This document shows positions 7,273-14,940 of a stretch of DNA of 18,315 nucleotides, piece by piece. The notes under the pieces are model-generated. The model saw only the letters and a list, made by a program, of their open reading frames with translations. It was not told the origin of the DNA and made no database searches. Both the position numbers and the translations under genes were made by a program. The DNA is taken from the NCBI GenBank assembly GCA_947074245.1, contig CAMTOW010000006.1, positions 1 to 18,315 on the forward strand. The letters are read 5' to 3'. Positions within the stretch are counted from its first letter, which is position 1, and every line of letters starts with the position of its first letter. The DNA is from an uncultured Bacteroidales bacterium (GTDB taxonomy: Bacteria; Bacteroidota; Bacteroidia; Bacteroidales; JAUNSR01).

Positions 7273-8013
7273 TCAGTGGGCCAATTCGATGATGATTTCG
7301 GCTAGAGATTGAGAAACGGCATTGGCGAAACGTTCGCCTTTTTCGGCCGTAGAACCGGTCGGATCGCCAATACCCGTATCTTCGCTTACCTCTTTCCAGT
7401 TGCGAGGAAGCCAAATACGACCGTCGCGTACCGACTTGAGAGCATGAGGATGGGAAGACCCGGAACCGGCTTTGGCCATATCGACCCATTCGGGATGGAA
7501 AAACATCATTACGGATGTTTCGATCTCATCGGCATGCTCGCCCGGATGATCAAAATAATCAGCTATGGGAGCGAGGCGGAACCACTCGCAGGCAGCGACC
7601 GTAAAGTCGGGATAATCGACCGCCAGATCACGAATCATATTCTTGAAGGAGTTGCCACCATGACCATTTACAATGAGCAGTTTATGAATGCCCTGATGGC
7701 GGAGCGACTCGACAATATCTTTGAGAATAAGGAATTGCGTTTGATAACGCGTGTGAATACAAAAGGGAAAATCGCGCTGACCGGGATTCTGAGCACCCAA
7801 GGATATGGGAGGAAGCACCATCGCAGAGATACCAGTCTGTCTGTATGCAGATTCGGCAGCCATGCGAGCAATCTCGAAAGAGAGAATCGAATCGGTCAGG
7901 TATGGTAAATGAAAATTATGCGGCTCGGTAGCACCCCATGGCAAGACAGCCATCGGATAAGAATGAAGAGATATATCTCCGAAGCCCGCTTCGAGAAGAT
8001 TCAGGTGTTTCAT
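7273..8013 (-). CDS. Creatininase-family metallohydrolase in the sialic acid operon
   Basis: The 246-residue protein matches the creatininase/creatinine amidohydrolase family, metal-dependent enzymes acting on cyclic amides and related C-N bonds. Visible ligands and motifs are Glu30 and His35 in PWGATEPHNFHLPYLTD, Asp41 of the same motif, NGHGGN at 116-121, and HADEIETS at 160-167 with Glu163/Glu165. No signal peptide is seen, so it is cytoplasmic. It is the first gene after the candidate promoter of the operon and precedes the lyase by 46 bp, so it is likely coexpressed with sialic acid genes. Its substrate is not known. A creatine pathway is not supported by any neighbour. A role on an amide-bearing sialic acid derivative is only a guess. 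Confidence 0.88.
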   Translation of the reverse strand: MKHLNLLEAGFGDISLHSYPMAVLPWGATEPHNFHLPYLTDSILSFEIARMAAESAYRQTGISAMVLPPISLGAQNPGQRDFPFCIHTRYQTQFLILKDIVESLRHQGIHKLLIVNGHGGNSFKNMIRDLAVDYPDFTVAACEWFRLAPIADYFDHPGEHADEIETSVMMFFHPEWVDMAKAGSGSSHPHALKSVRDGRIWLPRNWKEVSEDTGIGDPTGSTAEKGERFANAVSQSLAEIIIELAH

Positions 8014-8055
8014 GAATGATGATATTAGTATGCGAAAGGCATATCGGATAAAAAA

Positions 8056-8273
8056 GAGGACTGCTGAAAATAGAATTATCCGCCTGTGGACAAAGTTAAA
8101 TTAAAGAATGAGAACTGCAACTGCGAGAACACCTGTTAACCACCTTTTCGGGTAAATATTTTAATCAAAAGGATCTTTTATTGCTATTTATTTATCTTAC
8201 AACAAATACATTAGCTAATTATTTTCTTTTTAGCCGCTTGAGAACTTCTTTATATTTAGAATTATCCCCCTGT
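8056..8273. repeat. Pair of direct repeats around the sialic operon promoter
   Basis: TAGAATTATCC(G/C)CCTGT occurs at 8071-8087 and 8257-8273 with one difference. Each copy is preceded at a similar distance by GAG(G/A)ACT(G/T)CT (8056-8065 and 8240-8249). The copies are about 186 bp apart. The left one overlaps the predicted transcription start of the operon, so these are operator candidates. Confidence 0.55.
8091..8120 (-). promoter_or_regulatory. Promoter of the sialic acid operon
   Basis: On the minus strand TTG (8118-8120), a 19-nt spacer and TAACTTTG (8091-8098) give a good match to the Bacteroidota TTTG / TAnnTTTG promoter. The predicted start, near 8084, leaves a leader of about 70 nt before the creatininase-family ATG. 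Confidence 0.6.
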
Positions 8274-8325
8274 ATGGAGAGAGACTTTTATCTGAAAACC
8301 CGGATCAGGAGAGGCAGTAAACTAT

Positions 8326-8367
8326 AAAAAAAAGCAGGTCGCCCGGCCCAAAAAGCCGACGACCTGC
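8326..8367 (-). terminator. Terminator of the xylose operon
   Basis: GCAGGTCG (8334-8341) and CGACCTGC (8360-8367) form a perfect 8-bp outer stem, with GGC/GCC pairing inside. In the minus-strand transcript it is followed by eight T residues (A run at 8326-8333 on the plus strand). It lies 68 nt after the xylE stop and is the clearest intrinsic terminator in the window. Confidence 0.88.
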
Positions 8368-8435
8368 CGATTTGTTGTAGAACTATAGATAATGTCTTTG
8401 ACGGGAGCCCGTTTTCGGGATTTCCGTTTATTCGT

Positions 8436-10085
8436 TTATTTCGTTGCTTCCGCTTCGACCAAGTCAACCCGACTCGGTTCGGAAGCAGGTTTTCTTTTCC
8501 AGATCTGTTCGATCTCTTCGAGCGTACGCCCTTTGGTTTCGGGAACCCATTTCCAAACAAACACGGCTGCCAGAATACCCATCACGCCATAGATCCAATA
8601 AGCGAATCCGTGGTTGAACGAGGCTGTCAGCGCAGCATTGTCGTTGAGCATCGGGAACGTCCAGGAAACGATCAGATTACTCAGCCATTGAGCCGCTACG
8701 GCAATGGACAAAGCGCCACGGATGGAGTTGGGGAAAATTTCCGCCAAAAGCACCCAACATACAGGACCCCATGACATCGCAAAAGACGCCGTATAGAGCA
8801 ACATGCAGATCAGGGTAAACAAACCGACCGAGCCCATGTAGAACGTCATTCCCAGGAAGAACATACTCACTGCCATCCCCAACGCTCCAATGATCATCAG
8901 CGGTTTACGACCGAAACGATCGACCGTCATAATGGCCACGACCGTGAAGCTCAGGTTGATGATCCCCACAATGATGGTCTGCATCAAAGCGGCATCATTG
9001 CCCGCACCCATCGTACGGAATATTTCGGGAGCATAGTAAAGCACGACATTGATCCCAACCGCCTGTTGGAAGAACGAGAGGAGAATACCGATTACGATCA
9101 GAGCACTGCCGAAGGAGAGCCATGGCGCGTTTTTCTCGATAAGACTCTTCCGAATCGACTTGTATTCTATCTCCATCTCTTTCTCGCCATAAAGATTGGT
9201 GAGCACCTTGCGCGATTCTTCATCTTTGCCTTTTAGCAAGAGGTATCGAGGCGTCTTCGGAACGAAGAAAAGCAGACTCAGGAAGAGTACGCACGGAATG
9301 GTTTCGGACGCGAACATCCAGCGCCAGCCGATCGTATCGATCCACTCGGAAGAACCTCCTCGCGCGATGAAGTAGTTGACGAAATATACGATCAACATCC
9401 CGAAGATAATCGCGAACTGATTGAATGAAACCAGTTTTCCGCGAATGTGAGCGGGAGCCACCTCAGCAATATATACCGGAGAGAGCATAGACGCAATTCC
9501 GACACCGATCCCTCCAATGATGCGATAGAATATGAGCGAACTGACCATTTCGACACCGAGAAAGTTGAGTTTGTCGGGCAAAGCGGAACCGATCGCCGAA
9601 ACCGTAAACAAGAGAGCTGCTATGATCAGACCGTTTTTACGACCGATCGCAGAGGAGATCTGACCGCCCCACGCACCGCCGATGATGCAACCTACCAAGG
9701 CGCTAGAGATGACAAATCCTTTGATGGAGCTTGCCATGGTCGGGGTGAGAGCTTCCGGTTGAACCCAAAATTGAGAGAACCACACTGCTACGCCGACAAC
9801 CAGAAACAATACTGACGTGATGAGCGCTTTACGCAGATTGAACAACTTGAAAAAGAAGTTTATCGTAAGGCCGGCTATAATAGCCAGGCAAAGCGATACA
9901 ATCACCTTATACTGAAGTACGACCGATTGGGCTGCAGCAACGTTTTCAAACAAAGGTCGGATGAAAAAGTTGTCGAGTGCGGCTGTCGTGCCGGATACGA
10001 CAGCCGTGTCGTATCCGAACAACAAACCACCCAACGTAGCCACCAGGGTAATACCGTAGATGTAAAAATTGTTTTGTTTTTTCAT
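8436..10085 (-). CDS. xylE: D-xylose:H+ symporter (MFS sugar porter)
   Basis: The 549-residue inner-membrane protein belongs to the MFS sugar porter family and should import xylose with a proton. Motifs seen are GYDTAVVSG in helix 1 (24-32), CIIGGAWGG in helix 2, a loop 2-3 GRK motif near 148, QQAVGINVVLYYAPEIF in helix 7, DRFGRKP in loop 8-9, and the C-terminal PETKGRT at 515-521. It is longer than E. coli XylE (about 490). The extra length is an insertion of about 70 residues between helix 1 and helix 2 (about 48-118) that carries two further hydrophobic segments (about 61-80 and 87-107), which suggests 14 membrane spans. It lies 21 bp after xylA and is the last gene before the terminator. 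Context makes xylose the likely substrate. Confidence 0.92.
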   Translation of the reverse strand: MKKQNNFYIYGITLVATLGGLLFGYDTAVVSGTTAALDNFFIRPLFENVAAAQSVVLQYKVIVSLCLAIIAGLTINFFFKLFNLRKALITSVLFLVVGVAVWFSQFWVQPEALTPTMASSIKGFVISSALVGCIIGGAWGGQISSAIGRKNGLIIAALLFTVSAIGSALPDKLNFLGVEMVSSLIFYRIIGGIGVGIASMLSPVYIAEVAPAHIRGKLVSFNQFAIIFGMLIVYFVNYFIARGGSSEWIDTIGWRWMFASETIPCVLFLSLLFFVPKTPRYLLLKGKDEESRKVLTNLYGEKEMEIEYKSIRKSLIEKNAPWLSFGSALIVIGILLSFFQQAVGINVVLYYAPEIFRTMGAGNDAALMQTIIVGIINLSFTVVAIMTVDRFGRKPLMIIGALGMAVSMFFLGMTFYMGSVGLFTLICMLLYTASFAMSWGPVCWVLLAEIFPNSIRGALSIAVAAQWLSNLIVSWTFPMLNDNAALTASFNHGFAYWIYGVMGILAAVFVWKWVPETKGRTLEEIEQIWKRKPASEPSRVDLVEAEATK

Positions 10086-10106
10086 GGGCCCGTAAGGTTA
10101 AAGGGA

Positions 10107-11420
10107 TTAGATGTACATCGCAAGGATCGCTTCGTAAAGCTCTTGTTTTCCGCTGATCTGTGCCGGTTCGCCGTTTTTAACAGCCATATCGCGCAGATCT
10201 TCGAGCGATAACAATCCCTCTTCGAATTTTTTGCCTTCGCCCTTGTCAAACGAAGCGTAGCGATCGGCAAGCATAGACGGAATCGGAGACTCCTCTAAAA
10301 TAGCCGCTGCCGATTCGAGCGCACGAGCAAATACATCCATACCTGCAATGTGGGCGATGAACAAATCGTTCAGATCGGTCGAGTTGCGACGGATCTTCGC
10401 ATCGAAGTTAGTACCTCCGCCCTGAAGGCCGCCTGCTTTCAGGATAACCAGCATCGCCTGAGTTAGCTCGTAAGCATCGATCGGGAACTGGTCTGTGTCC
10501 CATCCGTTTTGAGCGTCGCCGCGGTTGGCATCGATCGAACCAAGCATATTGTTGTCTGCCGCAACCTGAAGTTCGTGCTCGAACGTATGTCCGGCCAAAG
10601 TAGCATGGTTCACCTCGATATTCACTTTAAAGTCATTTTCAAGGCCATTCGCTTTCAAGAATCCGATCACCGTTTCGGTATCCACATCATATTGATGTTT
10701 CATCGGTTCCATCGGTTTCGGCTCAATGAGCATATTTCCTTTGAATCCTTTGGAACGAGCATAATCGCGAGCGATCTTAAGCATCATCACCAAGTGTTCT
10801 TTCTCGCGTTTCATCTCTGTATTCAACAAAGACTGGTAACCTTCGCGACCACCCCAGAATACATAGTTTTCACCACCCAGTTCGATCGTCGCATCGATCG
10901 CATTCTTAATCTGAGCGGCAGCATAAGCTACCACGTTGAAGTTCGGGTTGGTAGCAGCCCCATTCATATATCGTTTGTTGGAGAATACGTTTGCCGTACC
11001 CCAAAGCAATTTGATTCCGGTTTCAGCCTGTTTCTGTTTTGCATAAGCAACGATTTTTTTCAGATTCGCTTCGTATTCTTCGATCGTAGCAGCCTCAGCG
11101 ATTAAATCCGTATCGTGGAAACAGTAAAATTCGATTCCCAATTTCTGCATGAACTCAAAACCTGCATCCATTTTCGCTTTCGCTACTTCGAGCGGATCGG
11201 AACTCTGATTCCATTCACGGTTCAACGTACCTCCGCCAAACTGATCGCCGCCATCGGCACAAAGCGTATGCCACCATGCCATCGAGAAACGGAACCATTC
11301 TTTCATTTTTTTGCCGAAAACTACTTTTTCAGGATCGTAGTAACGGAATGCCATTGGATTTTTTGAAGCAACACCTTCGAAACGTATCTTTTCGATACCC
11401 GGGAAAAATTCTTTTTTCAT
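10107..11420 (-). CDS. xylA: Xylose isomerase
   Basis: The 437-residue TIM-barrel enzyme converts D-xylose to D-xylulose in the cytoplasm. It has the long class II form with the usual N-terminal extension. All expected residues are visible: His102 and Asp105 in YCFHDTD, Glu233 and Lys235 in LIEPKPMEP, Glu269 and His272 in EVNHATLAGHTFEHE, Asp297 in DANRGD, Asp308 and Asp310 in GWDTDQFP, and Asp340 in GGTNFDAKIRR, which together form the two divalent-metal sites. The gene sits between xylB (62 bp upstream) and xylE (21 bp downstream) on one transcript. Bacteroides-type class II enzymes of this kind are known to be active. Assignment is secure. Confidence 0.98.
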   Translation of the reverse strand: MKKEFFPGIEKIRFEGVASKNPMAFRYYDPEKVVFGKKMKEWFRFSMAWWHTLCADGGDQFGGGTLNREWNQSSDPLEVAKAKMDAGFEFMQKLGIEFYCFHDTDLIAEAATIEEYEANLKKIVAYAKQKQAETGIKLLWGTANVFSNKRYMNGAATNPNFNVVAYAAAQIKNAIDATIELGGENYVFWGGREGYQSLLNTEMKREKEHLVMMLKIARDYARSKGFKGNMLIEPKPMEPMKHQYDVDTETVIGFLKANGLENDFKVNIEVNHATLAGHTFEHELQVAADNNMLGSIDANRGDAQNGWDTDQFPIDAYELTQAMLVILKAGGLQGGGTNFDAKIRRNSTDLNDLFIAHIAGMDVFARALESAAAILEESPIPSMLADRYASFDKGEGKKFEEGLLSLEDLRDMAVKNGEPAQISGKQELYEAILAMYI

Positions 11421-11466
11421 GATCGTATGATTTGATTATTTAATGATTTTCATATTTGGTAAGATT

Positions 11467-11482
11467 CGACCGGAGCCGGTCG
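11467..11482 (-). other. Hairpin just after the xylB stop
   Basis: CGACCGG (11467-11473) and CCGGTCG (11476-11482) form a GC-rich stem abutting the xylB stop codon. No T run follows, so it is not a standard terminator. It could protect or separate the xylB part of the transcript from xylA. Confidence 0.4.
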
Positions 11483-12982
11483 TTACTGATTTTCGAGAGT
11501 CGCGGAAAGAATCTCTTTCCAACGCTGATAAGCTTTGAGATATGCTTCGCGTCGCTGCGGATCACTTTCGGGACGGATCACCTCGAGTTGAGTAAGCGAG
11601 GCGAACGCTTCGTGACTATCCCGGTAGATACCGGCGCCTATGCCCGCACCTTTGGCGGCTCCGACAGCTCCATCGGTATCATATAATTCGATGGTAGCTC
11701 CGGTAACGGCAGCCAACGTATCGCGGAATATGGGACTGAGGAACATATTGGTCTTTCCGGCTTTGATCTTCGTCACCGACATACCCATCGCTTCCATGAT
11801 CTCGATGCCATACGCAAAGGAAAATACGATACCCTCCTGAGCGGCGCGAACGAGATGAGAGCGATTATGGATGTTGAAATTGATGCCATGAATGGACGCG
11901 TCGGTTTCGCGGTTTTGAAGAACGCGCTCGGCGCCATTGCCGAAAGGAATCACGGTAAGTCCGGCCGAACCGACGGGAGCCTGCATACCGATCTCGTTCA
12001 TTTCGGGATACGAGATATCGGCAGGAAGAATATTTTTCTTCACCCACGAATTAAGGATTCCGGTACCGTTGATGCAGAGAAGTACGCCCAGACGAGGATC
12101 TTGCTCGGTATGATTGACGTGAGCGAAGGTATTGACACGCGATTTGAGATCGTAGCCGATGTTGCCCAAAACGCCATATACAACACCGGAAGTACCTGCC
12201 GTCGATGCGATTTCGCCCGGTTGAAGTACGTTGAGAGAAAGCGCGTTGTTGGGTTGATCGCCCGCACGGTAAGAGACAGGAGTGCCTTCTTTCAGACCGA
12301 GCAATGCAGCCGTTGCAGCCGAAACGCGCCCTTGTATGCCGAAAGTTGGGATCTGATCGGCAACCATCTGAGGCGAGATTCCAAATTGACGGAGAACCTC
12401 ATCCGATACCGAAGCATTTTTAAAATCCCATAGAATCCCTTCGGACAGTCCGGAAACGGTAGTACGAACATCGCCTGTAAGACGCATGGCTATGTAATCG
12501 CCCGGAAGCATGAATTTATCGATTCGAACAAAAAGTTCGGGTTCGTTTTCGCGAATCCAAGCCAGCTTGGCAGCCGTGAAATTGCCCGGAGAGTTTAGCA
12601 GATGACTCAGACAGAACTCCTCGCCAAGCGATTCGAACGCATTCTGTCCGTATGGAACGGCACGAGAATCGCACCAAATGATTGAGGGGCGAAGCACTTG
12701 CTGATCTTTATCGACCACGACAAGTCCGTGCATCTGATAGGAGATCCCAATCGCAGCAACCTCGCGTCCGTCTACACCGGATTGTTTGAAAACCGAAGCA
12801 GTAGCCTCACAAAGGTTCTGCCACCAGTTTTCGGGGTCTTGTTCGGCCCATCCCGGTTTATTCGCTATGATTTCCATTTCCTGTTTCGGAAAGAAATCGG
12901 AAGCGATACACTTGCCTGTTTCACTATCGACCAAAGCCGCTTTGACAGAAGAACTGCCAATATCATAACCCAGCAGATACAT
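11483..12982 (-). CDS. xylB: Xylulokinase
   Basis: The 499-residue FGGY-family kinase phosphorylates D-xylulose to xylulose 5-phosphate, feeding the pentose phosphate pathway. The N-terminal phosphate-binding segment GYDIGSSSVKA is at 5-15, the substrate-contact MHG is at 84-86, the catalytic aspartate is Asp242 in RAGDQPNNA, and the second-domain signatures STAGTSGVVYG, INGTGILNSW and GAAKGAGIGAG follow. Length is normal. It begins 38 bp after the Nudix regulator stop and precedes xylA, the same order as in Bacteroides xyl loci. Other FGGY kinases (ribulokinase, gluconokinase) are excluded mainly by motif pattern and by the xylA neighbour. Confidence 0.96.
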   Translation of the reverse strand: MYLLGYDIGSSSVKAALVDSETGKCIASDFFPKQEMEIIANKPGWAEQDPENWWQNLCEATASVFKQSGVDGREVAAIGISYQMHGLVVVDKDQQVLRPSIIWCDSRAVPYGQNAFESLGEEFCLSHLLNSPGNFTAAKLAWIRENEPELFVRIDKFMLPGDYIAMRLTGDVRTTVSGLSEGILWDFKNASVSDEVLRQFGISPQMVADQIPTFGIQGRVSAATAALLGLKEGTPVSYRAGDQPNNALSLNVLQPGEIASTAGTSGVVYGVLGNIGYDLKSRVNTFAHVNHTEQDPRLGVLLCINGTGILNSWVKKNILPADISYPEMNEIGMQAPVGSAGLTVIPFGNGAERVLQNRETDASIHGINFNIHNRSHLVRAAQEGIVFSFAYGIEIMEAMGMSVTKIKAGKTNMFLSPIFRDTLAAVTGATIELYDTDGAVGAAKGAGIGAGIYRDSHEAFASLTQLEVIRPESDPQRREAYLKAYQRWKEILSATLENQ

Positions 12983-13020
12983 CGTATTAGATATTAAGTT
13001 TATGTTTTATTTAAGGTCGT

Positions 13021-13725
13021 TCAGCCCTTGATCATGCGTTTCTTGTCGAACTTGTAGAAACGAGCAGCCCGGTGGGATACGTTGGTTTCAAATTCGTCCA
13101 ATGGAACGACATAGGGCATCGTCATTATTTTCTTATGAAAGTTGCGTACGTCTAACTGGCGACCGTACACCTGCTCGTATAAGCGGCGTAACTGAAGCGC
13201 CGTAAACTTGGCAGGAAGCAATTCAAACAGAATCGTCGGGTCCAGCTGTGCCATATGCTGAATCTCTTTCTGCGCTTCGAGGATGATCTGATTGTGATCG
13301 AATGCCAGCTGCGGAAGATCGAGTAGGGATTTCCATCCCGCACTATAGTCGGGAGAAAGAGTATTCAATCGTCCCGTAATCTTAATCAAAGACATATATG
13401 CAACGGTAATAAGGCGTCCGATCTTTAGTTTCACAGCATCTTCGAGCCAACGTACATCACGAGGGTTAGAGGTGCGAGATATCGATCCGAATGTTTTGAA
13501 CTGTCGCAAATAAGCCTGTTTGATTCCGGTCAGTTCCAAGAGGACGGAAGAAGCGGCATCATCCAACTCTTCATCCTCAAAGATCAGACGTCCGGGAAGT
13601 TTCATATCATTGTATTCGCCCTCTTCGTCGGAAGGGTTGCGCTGTACAAGCAAAACTTTAAGTTCTTCCCCGTCAAATCCGAGCAATACACAATCGACTG
13701 ACAGATGTGGATTATAATGAAGCAT
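13021..13725 (-). CDS. Nudix-domain transcriptional regulator of xylose genes (NrtR family)
   Basis: The 234-residue protein has an N-terminal Nudix-fold domain (about 8-140) and a C-terminal winged helix-turn-helix region (about 160-234, with LLPAKFTALQLRRLYEQVYG and RNFHKKI as the likely DNA-binding helices). The Nudix box at 45-67 has lost the catalytic REUXEE core: it reads SVLLEL in its place, so hydrolysis is unlikely and the domain probably senses a sugar or sugar phosphate, as in the NrtR-type AraR/XylR regulators of Bacteroidota. It is the first gene of the xyl operon, 38 bp before xylB, with a -7 box and inverted repeats in the upstream DNA. I infer autoregulation and control of xylBAE. 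The name xylR would be reasonable but is left out because it also denotes unrelated families. Confidence 0.87.
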   Translation of the reverse strand: MLHYNPHLSVDCVLLGFDGEELKVLLVQRNPSDEEGEYNDMKLPGRLIFEDEELDDAASSVLLELTGIKQAYLRQFKTFGSISRTSNPRDVRWLEDAVKLKIGRLITVAYMSLIKITGRLNTLSPDYSAGWKSLLDLPQLAFDHNQIILEAQKEIQHMAQLDPTILFELLPAKFTALQLRRLYEQVYGRQLDVRNFHKKIMTMPYVVPLDEFETNVSHRAARFYKFDKKRMIKG

Positions 13726-13744
13726 ACATGATTTTTATTCGTTA

Positions 13745-13805
13745 CTGAGTCAAATATAAATCGATTATCAAAACAAAAAACACACCGTTCGGACGCTGAG
13801 TCAAA
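13745..13805. repeat. CTGAGTCAAA direct repeat at the xyl promoter
   Basis: CTGAGTCAAA occurs at 13745-13754 and 13796-13805, 51 bp apart. On the minus strand each reads TTTGACTCAG, and the first shares its TTTG with the -7 box, so it covers the expected transcription start. Confidence 0.5.
13751..13758 (-). promoter_or_regulatory. -7 box of the xylose operon
   Basis: On the minus strand TATATTTG matches TAnnTTTG and lies 25 nt before the Nudix regulator ATG. A TTTG lies 15 nt upstream, a shorter spacing than usual. Confidence 0.5.
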
Positions 13806-13819
13806 ACAGCCCAAAACCA

Positions 13820-13890
13820 ATACTGTATTAGATACAATATGATATGCCAATTATGTCCTGAATACAATATGTTAGCTTTAAACAGTATTC
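13820..13890. promoter_or_regulatory. Candidate regulator operators upstream of xyl operon
   Basis: A 21-bp quasi-palindrome at 13820-13840 has arms ATACTGTAT and ATACAATAT around TAG (8 of 9 positions pair). ATACAATATG recurs at 13832 and 13862, 30 bp apart. A weaker inverted pair GAATAC (13860-13865) and GTATTC (13885-13890) follows. These are plausible binding sites for the Nudix regulator, though that is inference. Confidence 0.4.
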
Positions 13891-14075
13891 TCGTAATAAT
13901 TACAATAAGGGACTTTGTGTTAAATAACTTTAAATAAAACAGAAGCAACCAGGAGACTATCATACAATAACCCAAGCTTAGATACGATTATATCAAAGAG
14001 AATGAGTCACAGACATTGCTCCGGACGCGACAAGAAGTAGATTTTAGAAATAGACAGAAGGATGCAAAGCAATTC

Positions 14076-14123
14076 CAAAAACAAATCGGGTTTACCATCC
14101 TAATTGAAAGGTAAACCCGATTT
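14076..14123 (-). terminator. Terminator of the glycosyltransferase cluster
   Basis: AAATCGGGTTTACC (14083-14096) and GGTAAACCCGATTT (14110-14123) form a perfect 14-bp stem with a 13-nt loop. The minus-strand transcript continues GTTTTTGG. It begins about 50 nt after the stop of the last glycosyltransferase gene. Confidence 0.8.
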
Positions 14124-14175
14124 ATTTGAGCCGAATCAATGAATGAATCGGTATGGATATCCGTACGAATCCGGT

Positions 14176-14940
14176 TTAAATTCGGCGAAGTCGTCGCGAC
14201 AGTTTATCGGCAACGGTACGCATGGCAAACCAACCGTGAAGAACCGTTACGAGCGGACTGCCATAGTAGCGACACATAATCGCATATCTTTCTTTGAGCG
14301 AAGCCTTGTGATTGAGTGTGGTAAGGCCTTCCTGCAAATAATCGGCAAGAATCAATCCTGTATTATGAAGCGTAACACTGTTTTTCATGCAACGGATACA
14401 CCAATCGAAATCGGCAGAGAAACGGAACGACAGATCGTAATCGGGCGCTAAAGCACGCTTCATAATGAAGGCTTGATGGCATACGAGCATTCCCATCCGG
14501 AAGCTTTTCCAGTTCAACCGACGGGGCGCCTTCAACCTGCGCATGCCGATGAAAGAGCGATCCTCAGCGATAATAGCCGTTTCGCCATAGATCACATCGG
14601 GCAATTCGTTCATCGCAATGATTTGATCAACGATTTTGCGCACGATAAAAGGAGAATGGATCGCATCGCCGGCATTCATGAACCAAACATAATCACCGGT
14701 AGCGGCATGCAATCCTTTGTTCATCGCATCATAAAGACCGTTGTCTTTTTCCGAAACCAGAAAGGCGATACGGTCTTTGTATTTCTCGGCAATCGCAAGG
14801 GTATCGTCGGTAGAACCACCGTCGATAATCAGGTATTCGATCCCGTCGTAATCCTGCTCGATAATGCTGCGGATAGTCGGTTCGAGAACCTTACCCGCAT
14901 TATATGTAATGGTAATGATCGATAGGATCGGTTTTTTCAT
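14176..14940 (-). CDS. Family 2 glycosyltransferase
   Basis: The 254-residue protein is a GT-A-fold, GT2-type transferase, likely adding one sugar to a surface polysaccharide repeat on the cytoplasmic side of the membrane. After MKKPILSIITITYN come DGGSTDDT at 40-47, SEKDNGLYDAMNKG at 63-76 and FMNAGD at 87-92, the place of the DXD-type metal and nucleotide contact. No membrane helix is seen. The ATG at 14940 overlaps the upstream stop as ATGA, so translational coupling is likely. An ATG four codons earlier (14952) is possible but gives a longer overlap. It is the last gene before the cluster terminator. Donor and acceptor cannot be read from the sequence. Confidence 0.9.
   Translation of the reverse strand: MKKPILSIITITYNAGKVLEPTIRSIIEQDYDGIEYLIIDGGSTDDTLAIAEKYKDRIAFLVSEKDNGLYDAMNKGLHAATGDYVWFMNAGDAIHSPFIVRKIVDQIIAMNELPDVIYGETAIIAEDRSFIGMRRLKAPRRLNWKSFRMGMLVCHQAFIMKRALAPDYDLSFRFSADFDWCIRCMKNSVTLHNTGLILADYLQEGLTTLNHKASLKERYAIMCRYYGSPLVTVLHGWFAMRTVADKLSRRLRRI

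Larger units (their letters stand above)
8014..8325. other. Intergenic region with sialic operon promoter
   Basis: The 312 bp between the creatininase-family start and the xyl terminator are AT-rich from about 8150 to 8260. They hold the promoter at 8091-8120 and two copies of an imperfect 32-34-bp direct repeat. No gene or structured RNA is recognised. Confidence 0.55.
13726..14175. other. Intergenic region between glycosyltransferase and xyl units
   Basis: This 450-bp AT-rich gap holds the xyl promoter and operator candidates on its left and the terminator of the glycosyltransferase cluster on its right. Between about 13900 and 14080 I see no gene, RNA or repeat that I can support. Confidence 0.6.

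Noticed and set aside
10509..11105. A 198-codon plus-strand open frame antisense to xylA
   Set aside because: It covers catalytic codons of xylA and shows no family features of its own.
13726..14175. tRNA or other structured RNA gene
   Set aside because: No cloverleaf, CCA end or known motif was found, only terminator and operator-like repeats.
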